This document shows, piece after piece, positions 11,997 to 21,659 of a stretch of 64,000 nucleotides of DNA. The position numbers were made by a program, and so were the translations under genes. This DNA is from Liquidambar formosana (Eukaryota > Streptophyta > Magnoliopsida > Saxifragales > Altingiaceae), in assembly GCA_039720395.1 (NCBI GenBank), contig CM077832.1, positions 12,528,966 to 12,592,965 of the forward strand, in the 5' to 3' direction. Under the pieces are notes generated by a model. The model worked only from the letters and a program-made list of their open reading frames with translations, did no database searches and was not told the origin of the DNA. Numbering within the stretch: the stretch's first letter is position 1; each line of letters begins with the position of its first letter.

Positions 11997-12599
11997 GATC
12001 GTGATTTAGACAGCTCAGATTAATAGAATTTAAGGTTGAACATACTCAGAAATAGGACTTCAAGACTAACAATTGAAAAATAAAGAAATTTCTTTTTGGA
12101 CTCCATTCTAAATTTGATCAATCTTGACAATTTGAAATGATTCTTTATTGAACAACTGATGCATAACTACATGTCTTTTATCTTTTCTATTTAATCTTTT
12201 ATCTTATTATACTAATTAATGGACTTAAGAATTAGAATATTGAGAATATGCTTCAAGATATGGCATGGAATCTATTAGTACGTTATTAATCAAAAGTGGA
12301 CTTAATTCTAGAAGGTTGTCTTATCTGAATGGCACAATTGACCTTTATATTGAAGTAATACAATTCATTGATTAATAGATCATAGATAAAAATACAACAG
12401 TACATTTGATTGAAGGATTCCATGTTAGAAAGGGTGTTGACATCAATGCTACTTTATGTCTAATTCTGTGGTGAGACTCCCTGTTCTAAATTCTGGCAAC
12501 CACCTATTTTGGTTGATGGATGTGGTACCCATCTCAACCACAAGACAAGCCATGGGGAGCACCACTTGAATAGAAAATTTTCTAACACATTGAATAGAA
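11997..12599. other. Spacer, nothing recognised
   Basis: AT-rich sequence follows the duplication border. No open frame with recognisable protein content, RNA gene or inverted-repeat element could be supported. Confidence 0.45.
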
Positions 12600-12795
12600 G
12601 AATAATAAATCCAGAACATACTCTTGCCCAATTGCCCATTGCCTCCGGCATCTCAGCATGAGCTTTTGCTGCTTCAGTTTTTATCCGTGAAACAATAGCT
12701 TCATGCTCAGAAATTGAAAGAGGTGCACCATTTTTTTGGCAATCATAGCTTTGACCACCTCATTCTGCAACTCAACTTCTGCTTCACGCGTTTTT
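12600..12795 (-). pseudogene. Decayed fragment of an unidentified alpha-helical protein gene
   Basis: Reading the minus strand from about 12,793, a charged helical stretch (KTREAEVELQNEVVKAMIAK) ends at an A-run near 12,734. After a one-frame shift it continues as SISEHEAIVSRIKTEAAKAH and on to about 12,605. The two halves have coherent coding texture, so a frameshift in a former exon is likely. I do not recognise the family. It lies about 600 bp beyond the stop codon of the hexose transporter on the same strand, but nothing connects the two. Confidence 0.45.
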
Positions 12796-13208
12796 CCTAT
12801 ACAAAATATAAACTTTAGAAGCCAGAGTACTTCAAGAACATACGCGTTTTTCCTATATTTCCTTCCTTCCACGTACTTTTTCTATTCTTCCAACCATACT
12901 GAGCATCAATATCTTAAGCAATATATCACCCTTACAGCATTAAACCTGACGTACACTGTTAACCTTCATTTCATTCTTATTTAAATTAAAGGAAGAAAAC
13001 ACAAAAATGATCATAACCCGCAAAATTAAAATTAAAATTAAAAAGCACCTCAATTAAACTTGTGAAAATAAACATAAATACTTTCAAAAAGATAACTATA
13101 ATTGTTTTTGGCCCTATTAATTATATTCTAACTGTTCAAAGTATGGCCAGCATTCAGCGGAAGAAAAAGACAAATCCTTATCAAGTCAATAGAATGAAAA
13201 GGTTTATA

Positions 13209-13688
13209 CTAAATTAATTCTAAAAAACTCTTCTTGGGAGGCTGCCCATCCTCCAGGTCTCTACCACCTTCCACCGGCACAAATCTCTTCCAATACCAAT
13301 GTTGCCTCCACACTTGTGACATCTCCTCGATCGGTATATTCTTAGTCTCTGGCAAGAAGAAGTAGATGAAAACGGTCATCACGGCCACGAAAAACGCAAA
13401 GAAGACGAACAATCCGAACTTGAGGTGACAAAGCATGGTGAGGAAAAGCTGGGCGACGAGGTATGTGAAGAGCATGTTGGTGGATACAGTTAAACTCTGT
13501 GCTGCTGACCGAATCTCGAGTGGGAAAATCTCGCTTGGCACCAACCATCCTAGAGGTCCCCATGAATACGCGAAGGCAGATACGTAGGTGCAGATGCAGA
13601 CCACAACGACAATGGCATACCACATTGGCAAATTATTCACCACCCCTGTCACTCCGAATTTCCATCCGATCAGAGCGGTGACCGCAAT
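13209..13688 (-). CDS. STP hexose transporter, exon 3 with stop codon
   Basis: The acceptor ...CTATGCAG|ATT lies at 13,689/13,688. The exon encodes helices 8-12 with the diagnostic [45 protein letters not shown] and QHWYWKRFV motifs. It ends ...FLELI with TAG at 13,209-13,211. Length and order agree with the STP family. Confidence 0.92.
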   Translation of the reverse strand: MAVTALIGWKFGVTGVVNNLPMWYAIVVVVCICTYVSAFAYSWGPLGWLVPSEIFPLEIRSAAQSLTVSTNMLFTYLVAQLFLTMLCHLKFGLFVFFAFFVAVMTVFIYFFLPETKNIPIEEMSQVWRQHWYWKRFVPVEGGRDLEDGQPPKKSFLELI

Positions 13689-14213
13689 CTGCATAGGCAA
13701 GATGTATAAATGATATTTAACAGATCATTCAATTGATCATTGGTATATTGCAATGACTGCAAAATTAAAGTTACAAAAATTCATATAGCACCTAGACTTA
13801 TAAACGAGAATAATACATAGTATTAATTATATATTAGGAGCCGTCGTGGCCTAGCTAAGGTTAAAATTTACATGAGGTTTTTTCGAATAGGGCACAATGC
13901 CAAAATTGTAAATGGGACCTTTTATATAGGAACTTTTGAACTAGTAGGTTTGGATGTTAGGAAGTGCGTCTGGTCCTAAGACGATCACCTCCAAAAATAT
14001 ACATGAAAATTTATTGAGTAAATAAATCAATAAGAAATAATTTGGAAAAAATGTGTTATGATTTCATATATATTTGGAATATTTCGATCTTTAATTTTAG
14101 AAATAATTTGGGAATTTGTAATATTCGTATTAGTTGGAAATAATTCAAGAATTATTGAAACATATATGATATCCAGGAAAAATTCAAAAATAATCTGGAA
14201 TTTCGTTTCTTAC

Positions 14214-14849
14214 CTGAAATATGAGCATTTGACATCCACCCCACAGGAAAAGAGGTCTCCTCCCCCACTTATCAGTCCCATAAACAGAGAGAAACGTCGC
14301 TGCAACGTTGACAGCACCGGTAATGACGGCCGACATGAGCGAAGCATTACTCCCAAACCCAATCGTTATAAAAAGCACCGGAGCATAAAACATGATGACA
14401 TTAATGCCGGTAAGTTGCTGGAAAAATGGGATGAGTATAGACATGGTCAGCTGGGGCCTATATTGCCTCTCACGGATATTCTTCCATGGATGCTTCACGG
14501 CCTTTGATGCTTTACTTGCAGCCACTAGATCGTTGAACTCGGCCTGGATTTCCGTGACGGGGACGCCGCGGATTTTTTGGAGCATCTCCAGGGCTTTTTC
14601 AGGCTGGTCCCTTTCGATCATGGAGTTTGGTGTGTCGGGTAGCCAAAATGCGGTGACCGCGATGAAAATAGCTGGGACGGCAGCGCCGCCCAGGCTGACG
14701 CGCCACCCCCAGCCACCCTCGATCTTGGCTGTCATGTAGTTGATCACATTGGCTACTAAAATGCCTATGGTGATGGATAATTGGAATAGGACGTTGAGAG
14801 AGCCACGGTATTTGCATGGAGCCATTTCTGAGACATATAGTGGCACAGA
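14214..14849 (-). CDS. STP hexose transporter, exon 2
   Basis: This is a 636-nt exon in phase 0 on both sides (acceptor ...TCGCAG|TCT at 14,850/14,849, donor CAG|GTAAGA at 14,214/14,213). It encodes [26 protein letters not shown], the [11 protein letters not shown] loop motif, the large cytosolic loop, [17 protein letters not shown] (substrate-binding helix 7 in this family) and [10 protein letters not shown]. Intron 1 (14,850-15,532) contains a T-run at 14,991-15,009, after which the sequence looks like a reversed retroposon tail. Confidence 0.92.
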
Positions 14850-15532
14850 CTGCGATTGAAACCATAATTAGTGGCATATATGGATCATATAATCATATAT
14901 AGTGCTTTTATTAAATTTAATGAAAATTTTCCACACATACAAAAATCCTATCGATAATACTTGATCAAACAGTTAATGCAAAAATGGTAACTTTTTTTTT
15001 TTTTTTTTAAATTTTGGAAAGAAGGAACATATTTTATTAATAAAGATGACTCAAAATACAAGCCAAACAAGGAACAACCACCGCCAAAATTAAAATAGCA
15101 AGACCTCAAGCAAGCAAATAAGCGTATACAACAGTCCAACGCATGCAATCCCCAAAGCAAACACAGCCAACAGGCATCACAATCCCAACAAAAGCTCAAA
15201 ATCTAGCATAAAGCCTACAGTCTAACCCCTAATACAAGCAAGAAGCTCCATAGAACCGAAAGATGAAACAAAACATATATATAGTCCACATGACAACTCC
15301 ATTTAAAAAAAATTGAAGATAGCGTCTAAATAAAACATGATATACCAATCAATGTTATGGGACTATGACAGAACAAAGAGTTGTGTTCTTTTTTATTTAA
15401 TTTCTGCGTGTCTAATGGAGTACATGGGGGAATTGATGATACAGATCCAAAAAAAAAACCTTGTCTACTACTTCATAATAAAAAATAAATAGATAAATAG
15501 ATGACTTGCATACAAAAAAAATTAGGGTTTAC

Positions 15533-15884
15533 CTGAGAGGCGAAACCAACTCCAATACCCAATAGAATCCGACCAATAATTAGCATGGCAATATGTACAG
15601 CAGAAGCATTGAGAATAGCTCCCCCCAAGAAAACCACACCGCCGGCTATCATGGATATTCTCCGACCAAATCTTCTCGTTATCCATGACGCAAAGAACGA
15701 CGCAACGAGAGCAGCCAAGTACAATGACGACGTGAAGATTGTCAAAAGTGCACTATTAAACTTGCAGTACTGGTTGGTCGAGTGATCTTGCTGCTCTTGA
15801 TGATAAACGGATCCGAAAAACTTCTCCAAAAACGGAGCCATGGATGTCACTCCACCAGAAATACCGATATCGTAGCCAAAAATC
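15533..15884 (-). CDS. STP hexose transporter, 3' half of exon 1
   Basis: The frame resumes immediately beyond the transposon with [20 protein letters not shown], then NQYCKFNS, a helix, RFGRR and [14 protein letters not shown]. It ends at a clean donor (CAG|GTAAAC) at 15,533/15,532. Positions 15,876-15,884 are the second copy of the 9-bp target duplication. This half has no start codon of its own in a good position, so it could only be translated as part of an aberrant transcript. Confidence 0.9.
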
Positions 15885-16145
15885 GGCTCTTTTCCCTAAA
15901 AGGTAGGTTTTTTAATCTTTATTCTGACTTGGGTGTAGTTTTGAACTTAATTCCTAGACAGTGATAAATCGTGGTTGCTAACCACGATTTTATTAAAATC
16001 GTGGTTAGCAACCACGATTTTAGGTTGGATATACGAATTCATCATTTTATCGCTCGTATCAGTATAAAATTTTTATACGCAAAAATCGTGGTTGCTAGTC
16101 ACGATTTTAAATCAAAATCGTGGTTAGCAACCACGATTATGATAC
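15885..16145 (+). repeat. Left terminal inverted repeat with palindrome array
   Basis: It is the inverted counterpart of 21,130-21,392. After 80 bp of unique end it contains palindromes built from the arm AATCGTGGTT, a 3-nt centre and the complementary arm AACCACGATT, near 15,967, 15,998, 16,084 and 16,115. A further variant lies inside the element at 16,186-16,210. Neighbouring palindromes alternate centre GCT and AGC, so whole pairs are inverted relative to one another. Confidence 0.9.
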
Positions 16146-16427
16146 TTAAGAAGTGTTAAAAAAGTGGGAAAAAATTTTAGAAGTAAAATCGTGGTTGCCA
16201 ACCACGACTTTGTCCTGTTAAGTTACTAGTCATTTGTAGTTAAGTTAGTCGTCATTTACTAAGATGTTACTAGTCATTCGTAGTTAAGTTAGTAGTCATT
16301 TAATTTAAGTTTGTTACATCCAAATTACTATTCAAAAGTCAGGATTTCATTTCCACAAGAAGATTTATGCTAATTCAAAAAATCAAACAAAATGCGAAGC
16401 CTTGGTGTCGTTTTATCAAGTGTAAAT

Positions 16428-16660
16428 TTAGTGATTGAATTGTCCATCTGATAAATGATCATCTGGATTATGTACAAAATTGAGGTTGCTTTTGGGAGTC
16501 AAAACACGAAGCCTTGGTGTCGTTTTATCAAGTGGAGTCGCTCCTGCCATTCGACAATATACAAAAGGCAAAGTAACTTCATCAAGCAAAACGGCACTGC
16601 CACAAGCCAATGACTGTTCAGATACACTTGGTAATCTCAAGTTTTGCAAATAGTACCTTC
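16428..16660 (-). pseudogene. Exon-like fragment inside the Mutator-like element, unidentified
   Basis: The minus strand has an open stretch of about 73 codons with normal protein texture (e.g. NLRLPSVSEQSLACGSAVLL, then LPFVYCRMAGATPLD). It ends in a stop at 16,428. I cannot name the family. Its position inside the transposon, on the same strand as the next fragment, suggests captured host gene sequence. A 26-28-bp direct repeat (16,396-16,422 and 16,508-16,534, 'GAAGCCTTGGTGTCGTTTTA') overlaps it. Confidence 0.4.
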
Positions 16661-16969
16661 AACCCAATATTGGTTAATAGAGAATTCATTATGATTTGGA
16701 ATGAATGAAAGTATCGAACCAAATATTATGTAACAGAGTAAAGACCACTAGACATTTACATGAAAGAAGGCTCACTTGACATTACATGAAAGAAGGCTAA
16801 TACAATATGTAGTATAATTAACCCATGGGCATTCTGTATACAAATGTTAAGAGGGTTAGTGTACAAAATTAATAGTGCAGAAATTTGATCCTCAGATTGG
16901 GGAAGGACCATCATAATTGGTGTAGAAGTGTATATTGCTTATTCCACACTTTGAATCCCAGCAAGCAGC

Positions 16970-17175
16970 TAGCAAAGTACATTGAGTATCAATTGGGGAC
17001 ACAATGATTTGTTAGCTTGATCTTCCTTCATTGATGACTTCATTCTCAACTTCTTCCTCTTGTCTAGATCCAGTCCATAACCTATGTTGATGCCTTCTTC
17101 TTCCAAAGTTGATTTCAATGTCTCCTCCTGGCTGGGATGCTCAAATGAACTCCCAATGTCGACTTCTGGTCTTCT
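16970..17175 (-). pseudogene. Terminal-exon-like fragment inside the Mutator-like element
   Basis: On the minus strand a pyrimidine-rich acceptor (TTTTGCCCTGCAG) ends at about 17,176. A charged, hydrophilic open stretch follows (EVDIGSSFEHPSQEETLKST ... LDLDKRKKLRMKSS) and ends in TAG at 16,969-16,971. This is what a captured last exon with part of its intron would look like. The family is not recognised. Confidence 0.4.
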
Positions 17176-20100
17176 GCAGGGCAAAAATTAAATAAGATTG
17201 GTGCCCTGAGGCTTTAAGAATAAAAACAAAATAGACTACAATCATCATTATTTTTCTATAATTGTAATCAGCGAGGTAGCTGATTGCGGTGTTTGTCCTT
17301 CCATATCCAAAATGCAATTGCAAAACATCTGAAGTGTTACTAAAATAATTCATCAAATATATAGTTGCAACTATGAAGTTATTTATTTATTTATTTAATT
17401 TAATTTTCTTTATTTTGTTGTTTCATCAAATTAAGAAATTAATCATATGGATAGCTAGTTGCGCTACTATTCTTCCTATTGGGGTTTAAATGAAATTTGT
17501 ACATTTATCATAATGTAAAACAATACATATAACTATATAAGAGCAATTGTAGAGTCATACAAGTTAAAAATGCTAGAAAGAAAATATTCATCATAAAATC
17601 CGAAAGGAAAAAGGAAAAAGGAAAGGGAAGGCAGCACCGATGAGCTAAACAGAACACTTTTCCGTCTCAAATATTTTTTATTTTTGTTTCTGCAGCTTAT
17701 GAGAATTTCATAAATTTAGAAGTGAATTTCTTGTGTCCATAAGAATATTTCTCTTTTTATTTTGGACTGAGTTAGTTGTATAAGAATCAAGATTCAAGAT
17801 GTAACGAACAATTAAAAGATTGGAATTGTGAGCCTGATGTACACAATAAGGCAAGTTGCAGGAGTTGTGGCCTTTCCTTCATATGAGTTCCAAGTTGCAT
17901 TCATAGGGAGTTTTGCACTCCTAGTATTGTTCTTTTGTTCAGTTTATGATTGTTTTTTCCAGGTTTCTGCTTGGGTACTCTGTTTTTTTGGTGGGATTTG
18001 CTTGTTTCATAGCATTTTTAGGGAGAGTGGGGGTTTCTTGTTGCCTTTGGGTGTTATAAAGCAAAAGGCTGATATGAAGGCTGATATGAAGTCATCACAC
18101 AACTGTGAAGCCAAGTTAAAGACAAAAGTAATCAAAAGTTGTGATTACTTGGGCCAAGTTAAATTACTAAGGGTAAGCAAAAGGTTGTGAGGTTTCTTGG
18201 TAATGTCCAGCATCTTACTGTGCAAAATTTGGAGAGGCAGCATGCCACAATGTTTGTCGGGCTTCTTGTCAATAGGATAATTAATCCGATCATTCAATTT
18301 ATATGGCATCAAACATGAAACAAAAGAACTTGTAAGCAAATAGAAATGCAGAATAACATACTGATTAAAAACCTAAGTAGATAATAATTAAATGATCCTT
18401 GCTCTATATATTAGTATTATAAACCAAGATGAGACAAAGAGGGAGAGACGTTGAAAATTTTCTGCAACGTTTAAGCTTCTTGTTAAGAAACCAAAAGGTG
18501 ATATTCATAAGGAATTATACAAAAATAGACACCACAAATAGTGACTCTGTGGCCCAAACTCTCAGCTAAAGGGAAACAAATCATAAGTCTAACATTTAAA
18601 CTATTAGCAGTCAAGAATCTCAAGCCCTGGGAATTAAACTCTGAAATTTAGATGTTCAATTTGTTTATTTATAATTGTAATTGTTCATCCTCTATAGGAC
18701 AATAATAGCTACGATTTATGAGCGTATAGGACACTGTCGAAATGACAGATGCATCTGACACCATTTTAGGCATTTACAGGTGTGTCGACATCAAAGAGTG
18801 GCACTCAGGTTCATGTCCACAAATTTAAGATGAATGCCATACAATACAACACATCTAGATGTAGTTCACTAAAAGTTGTTATTATTCTTTTAAAATAAAG
18901 AAAAATTCATGGCAGCTCTTTATAACATAAAAGAATTCCAACCAATTGAAAAACAAGCATCTTAATGAGTTCTAATGTATTTAGGTCCTAACATATTTAG
19001 GCTGTTCTCACAAAAAGATCAAAACATCAATGTCATGATTGTCTAACATCCAAACCCCATAATAGAAAGAATGTAGTAATTTTTCTGAAATTACATCACC
19101 CACCAGCAAGTGTTTTGACTATTTCTATGCATTGATATATGAGATTGTTTTCCCCAAACCCCATAATAGCTGGCTTTGACATGTTTTCCCTAAACCCCAA
19201 CCTGATTTTTATCTTCTTCTTTATCACTCAATCTCCCATCCACAATCACTAAATTACCACAAACCCATCCAAGCCCCAGCTTGAATTAGTAAGGATAGAT
19301 GTGTATCTGCTAGCCCCTAATCTGAAAAATATCAACTGAGATTTGATTATATATTTATACCAAAACTGAACAAGGAAATAGATTTAAAAAAAAATACTAT
19401 GTTTATTTTTTAGGAGACGAAGAGGAAGAAGATTAAGAAATTCAGAAAACTTGTTTTCTAGTTTTTGGCTATGTTGGCTAGAAAGAGCCCATCTCAAATA
19501 TGTTGGCTATGTTGGCTAAAAAGAGCACCAAAAAAATACGCCACAATAAGAACCAAAAAACCCCAGACAAAGCAAATCCAAAGACACAAACCCAAAAAAA
19601 CCCCAAAGGGAACTCCCCTGCTCACACCAATAATAGCAAGACATTAGCAAGACAACACCCAAGAACAAATACAACACCCAAAAAACCAGACGGAACCAAA
19701 TTGAAAAGGGAAGAAGAATGCAATGCACAACACTCCAATCGAACCACCAAGGGCGAAGCACAATCCAAGAAAAAATTGAGATAGAGATTGCTCCTCACTC
19801 CAACAAAAAAGAAGCACCAACAACTTACCTTAATAGGTTCCTGGACCCTTACCTTATTTCATTACTCCTTAATATTATAGGTGATACTCTTCTTACACAG
19901 CCAGGTCTAATGAGATAAATAATAGGCCCTATGCAATTAAATTCACTTTACAGCAAGTTCAAATCATACCCATCAGCGAAATGGTACCCTTTGCCACACT
20001 CTAAATGGACTAATCGTACAATTCGCATACATAGGTCCAGTAAATGCCCTGCCGAGTGTAGCTTGCTCAAAACAAAATGATGACTTCAACAACAAATTTA

Positions 20101-20705
20101 GGATTGCTTTCATTTTGCAAAGCTTGAATTTGGGCAAATTAGTTGTCCAACACTCCCTGCAGGTAATATGATTAACACATTTCATCAAACACCCCATCTC
20201 TATCTAACTATCAGGCTTTGACTAAAAATCTGGGGAATCTCCCTTCAAATGAAGTACACCATCTCCAAATGCAGTTTGTAGAATTTGGGCAACTAGTCAC
20301 GATTCATGCCACAAATTCAAATTTTAACAAGGTTCCAAACTACACTATCATAAATTCAATTGGAAAATTTATGGCCATGAATTCAGATACCCAGCTAAAT
20401 ACAAGAAAATAAAAATAAAAAATAAAAAAATCCACCACAAAGACGAGAATATATAGTGAATGACAATCAAACACAAAACAAAAAGAAAAGAAGAAGAAGA
20501 GGAAGAAGAATGGGGACCTCTTTGTACATGGATTGAACCAAGTTTCCGGACATTTTTTTCCTTTCCCTTACAAAATCCATTAACCAAACAGAGGGTAATA
20601 GTCAAATGAAAAGCAAATAAATGAAAACAACTCACTTTCAAGTTTAGAGTCAAATGCCAAAATCTGAGAGTCAAATGCTAGTTTTTCTGCAAAAATTGGT
20701 TAGGA

Positions 20706-20742
20706 GTTGAGGTTAGGGTTAGGGTTAGGGTTAAGGTTTGAA
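20706..20742. repeat. Short telomere-like run, (GGTTAG)3
   Basis: Three and a half tandem TTAGGG units, with a fourth degenerate unit, lie inside the Mutator-like element. The unit is the hexamer TTAGGG, not the usual plant telomere heptamer TTTAGGG. On the minus strand it reads as ACCCTAA units, like a telo-box, upstream of the unidentified fragments. Confidence 0.7.
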
Positions 20743-20934
20743 AGAACAAATCATGAGTGATAAAGACGAGCGGAGAAAGAGGAGAGAGAGAATGATGTTT
20801 ACCTGTTAATGTTGACGAGCGACGACGGCGGATGGAGCTTCTCCGCAAGTCGCGTATCTCAAATGTTGTCAAAGCCCCAAACGCGAGAGAGAGAATGGGT
20901 GCTGCAGATGACGAACAATGAGGAAGCTGATCGA

Positions 20935-21015
20935 CGCCGACAGAGGACCAGGATCGACGCCGGCGGAGGATGATGATCGACGCCGGCGGAGGACGATGAT
21001 CGACGCCGGCGGATG
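20935..21015. repeat. GC-rich tandem repeat in the Mutator-like element
   Basis: About three tandem units of roughly 24 bp containing GATCGACGCCGGCGGAGGA stand out in GC content from the AT-rich surroundings. No identifiable protein is encoded. A GC-rich island inside a transposon is compatible with captured 5' gene sequence, but this is inference. Confidence 0.6.
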
Positions 21016-21129
21016 TGGGCATCTCTGCCCTAAATCGCGAGAGGTCGACTGGAAGCTCTCCCCTGTTTCTTTTGTTTTTTTTTTTTGGATGAAAAGTCCT
21101 GCTCTTCTTCGTTATAAGGGGATGAGTTT

Positions 21130-21392
21130 TTTTATAAAAGTCGTGGATGGCAGCCACGATTTCATTTAGAATCGTGGTTAGCACCCACGATTTTAGCGTA
21201 TAAAAATTTTTATACTGATACGAGCGACAAAATGGCAGAATCGTATATCCAACCTAAAATCGTGGTTGCTAACCACGATTTTAATAAAATCGTGGTTAGC
21301 AACCACGATTTATCACTGTCTAGGAATTAAGTTCAAAACTACACCCAAGTCAGAATAAAGATTAAAAAACCTACTTTTTAGGGAAAAGAGCC
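21130..21392 (-). repeat. Right terminal inverted repeat with palindrome array
   Basis: This is the reverse complement of 15,885-16,145, with palindromes near 21,139, 21,171, 21,258 and 21,289. The two outer ones are exact copies of those in the left end; the inner two have several base changes. The junction with STP codon 45 is at 21,392/21,393. Confidence 0.9.
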
Positions 21393-21526
21393 CCAAAAAT
21401 CAAACCACCCATGGCGGCAACAATGCAAGTTATCAAGACGAACCATGTTAGTTTGCCTGGATAATCCCTAGTAGAAGGATTGGGGTCATCCTTTTTAGGG
21501 TTAGTGAACCCACCAGCAGCGCCCAT
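21393..21526 (-). CDS. STP hexose transporter, 5' half of exon 1
   Basis: The ATG at 21,526-21,524 opens a frame encoding a cytosolic N-terminus (MGAAGGFTNPKK...) and the first transmembrane helix, ending ...VAAMGGLIFG. The codon for the last glycine is cut after two bases by the transposon. PGKLTWFV and AAMGGLIFG are hallmarks of the STP N-terminus. The start is supported by position: no upstream in-frame ATG is needed, and a TATA-like box lies about 117 bp upstream. Translation from here would run into the transposon end. Confidence 0.88.
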
Positions 21527-21642
21527 TGAGAATAGTGAAGAAGGACGAGAACAACAGTATCACGCAAGAAAGAAAAAGAGAAGGGAACGAGAGAGAAAGA
21601 TGCAGAAGAGTTAATGGGACTGGAAAGGTATTGATGAGGAGT

Positions 21643-21651
21643 TTATATAAT
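21643..21651 (-). promoter_or_regulatory. TATA-like box of the STP gene
   Basis: On the minus strand ATTATATAAAC lies about 117 bp upstream of the ATG at 21,526, a usual spacing for a plant TATA box plus leader. The promoter side is untouched by the transposon, so transcription of exon 1 into the element is possible. Confidence 0.55.
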
Positions 21652-21659
21652 TAACCGTA

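Larger units (their letters stand above)
15885..21392. mobile_element. Mutator-like element, 5,508 bp, in STP exon 1 (duplication CCAAAAATC)
   Basis: Terminal inverted repeats start GGCTCTTTTCCCTAAAA at both ends. The element is bounded by a perfect 9-bp direct repeat CCAAAAATC at 15,876-15,884 and 21,393-21,401. Joining the flanks over one repeat restores the STP reading frame exactly, so both ends are certain. The inverted repeats extend about 260 bp and differ at one position in the first 150 bp. No transposase frame was found. The interior carries exon-like pieces on the minus strand (about 16,428-16,660 and 16,970-17,175), a GC-rich repeat block (20,940-21,015) and a short telomere-like run. 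A non-autonomous, possibly gene-capturing (Pack-MULE-type) element is the best reading. Confidence 0.92.
13209..21526 (-). pseudogene. STP-type hexose/H+ symporter gene, exon 1 split by a 5.5-kb transposon
   Basis: The encoded protein would be a sugar transport protein (STP/monosaccharide transporter, major facilitator superfamily). It would import hexoses with protons across the plasma membrane through twelve helices. Exonic parts on the minus strand are 21,526-21,393, 15,875-15,533, 14,849-14,214 and 13,688-13,209. With one copy of the 9-bp duplication counted they sum to 1,593 nt, a frame of 530 residues, normal for STPs. Visible motifs are MGGLIFG / [12 protein letters not shown] at the split site, [73 protein letters not shown] and FLPETK. 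Both introns are GT-AG. No stop or frameshift was found in the exons apart from the insertion, so the gene looks broken recently or only in this allele. Confidence 0.9.

Noticed and set aside
14058..14739. Plus-strand ORFs (14,058-14,507; 14,392-14,739) opposite the STP exon
   Set aside because: They are shadows of STP exon 2, which carries unmistakable transporter motifs on the minus strand.
15960..16210. CRISPR-like look of the repeated palindromes with spacers
   Set aside because: The context is a plant nuclear transposon. Units are inverted pairs inside terminal repeats, spacers are not unique between the two ends, and no cas genes exist.
17828..18190. 120-codon plus-strand ORF inside the STP-inserted element
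   Set aside because: The hydrophobic first part is followed by a Lys-rich repeat tail. It has no family resemblance, splice context or start support, so it is not annotated as a gene.
20706..20742. Ancient telomere fusion or interstitial telomere site
   Set aside because: Only three to four units are present, and the unit is TTAGGG, not the usual plant heptamer. It lies inside a transposon.
15533..21526. The 5.5-kb element could be spliced out as an intron of the STP gene
   Set aside because: A GT in the right end and an AG in the left end could pair, but joining them leaves a frame shift that meets a stop within about a dozen codons. The second nearby GT adds an in-frame TAG. A functional spliced product by these sites is not supported.
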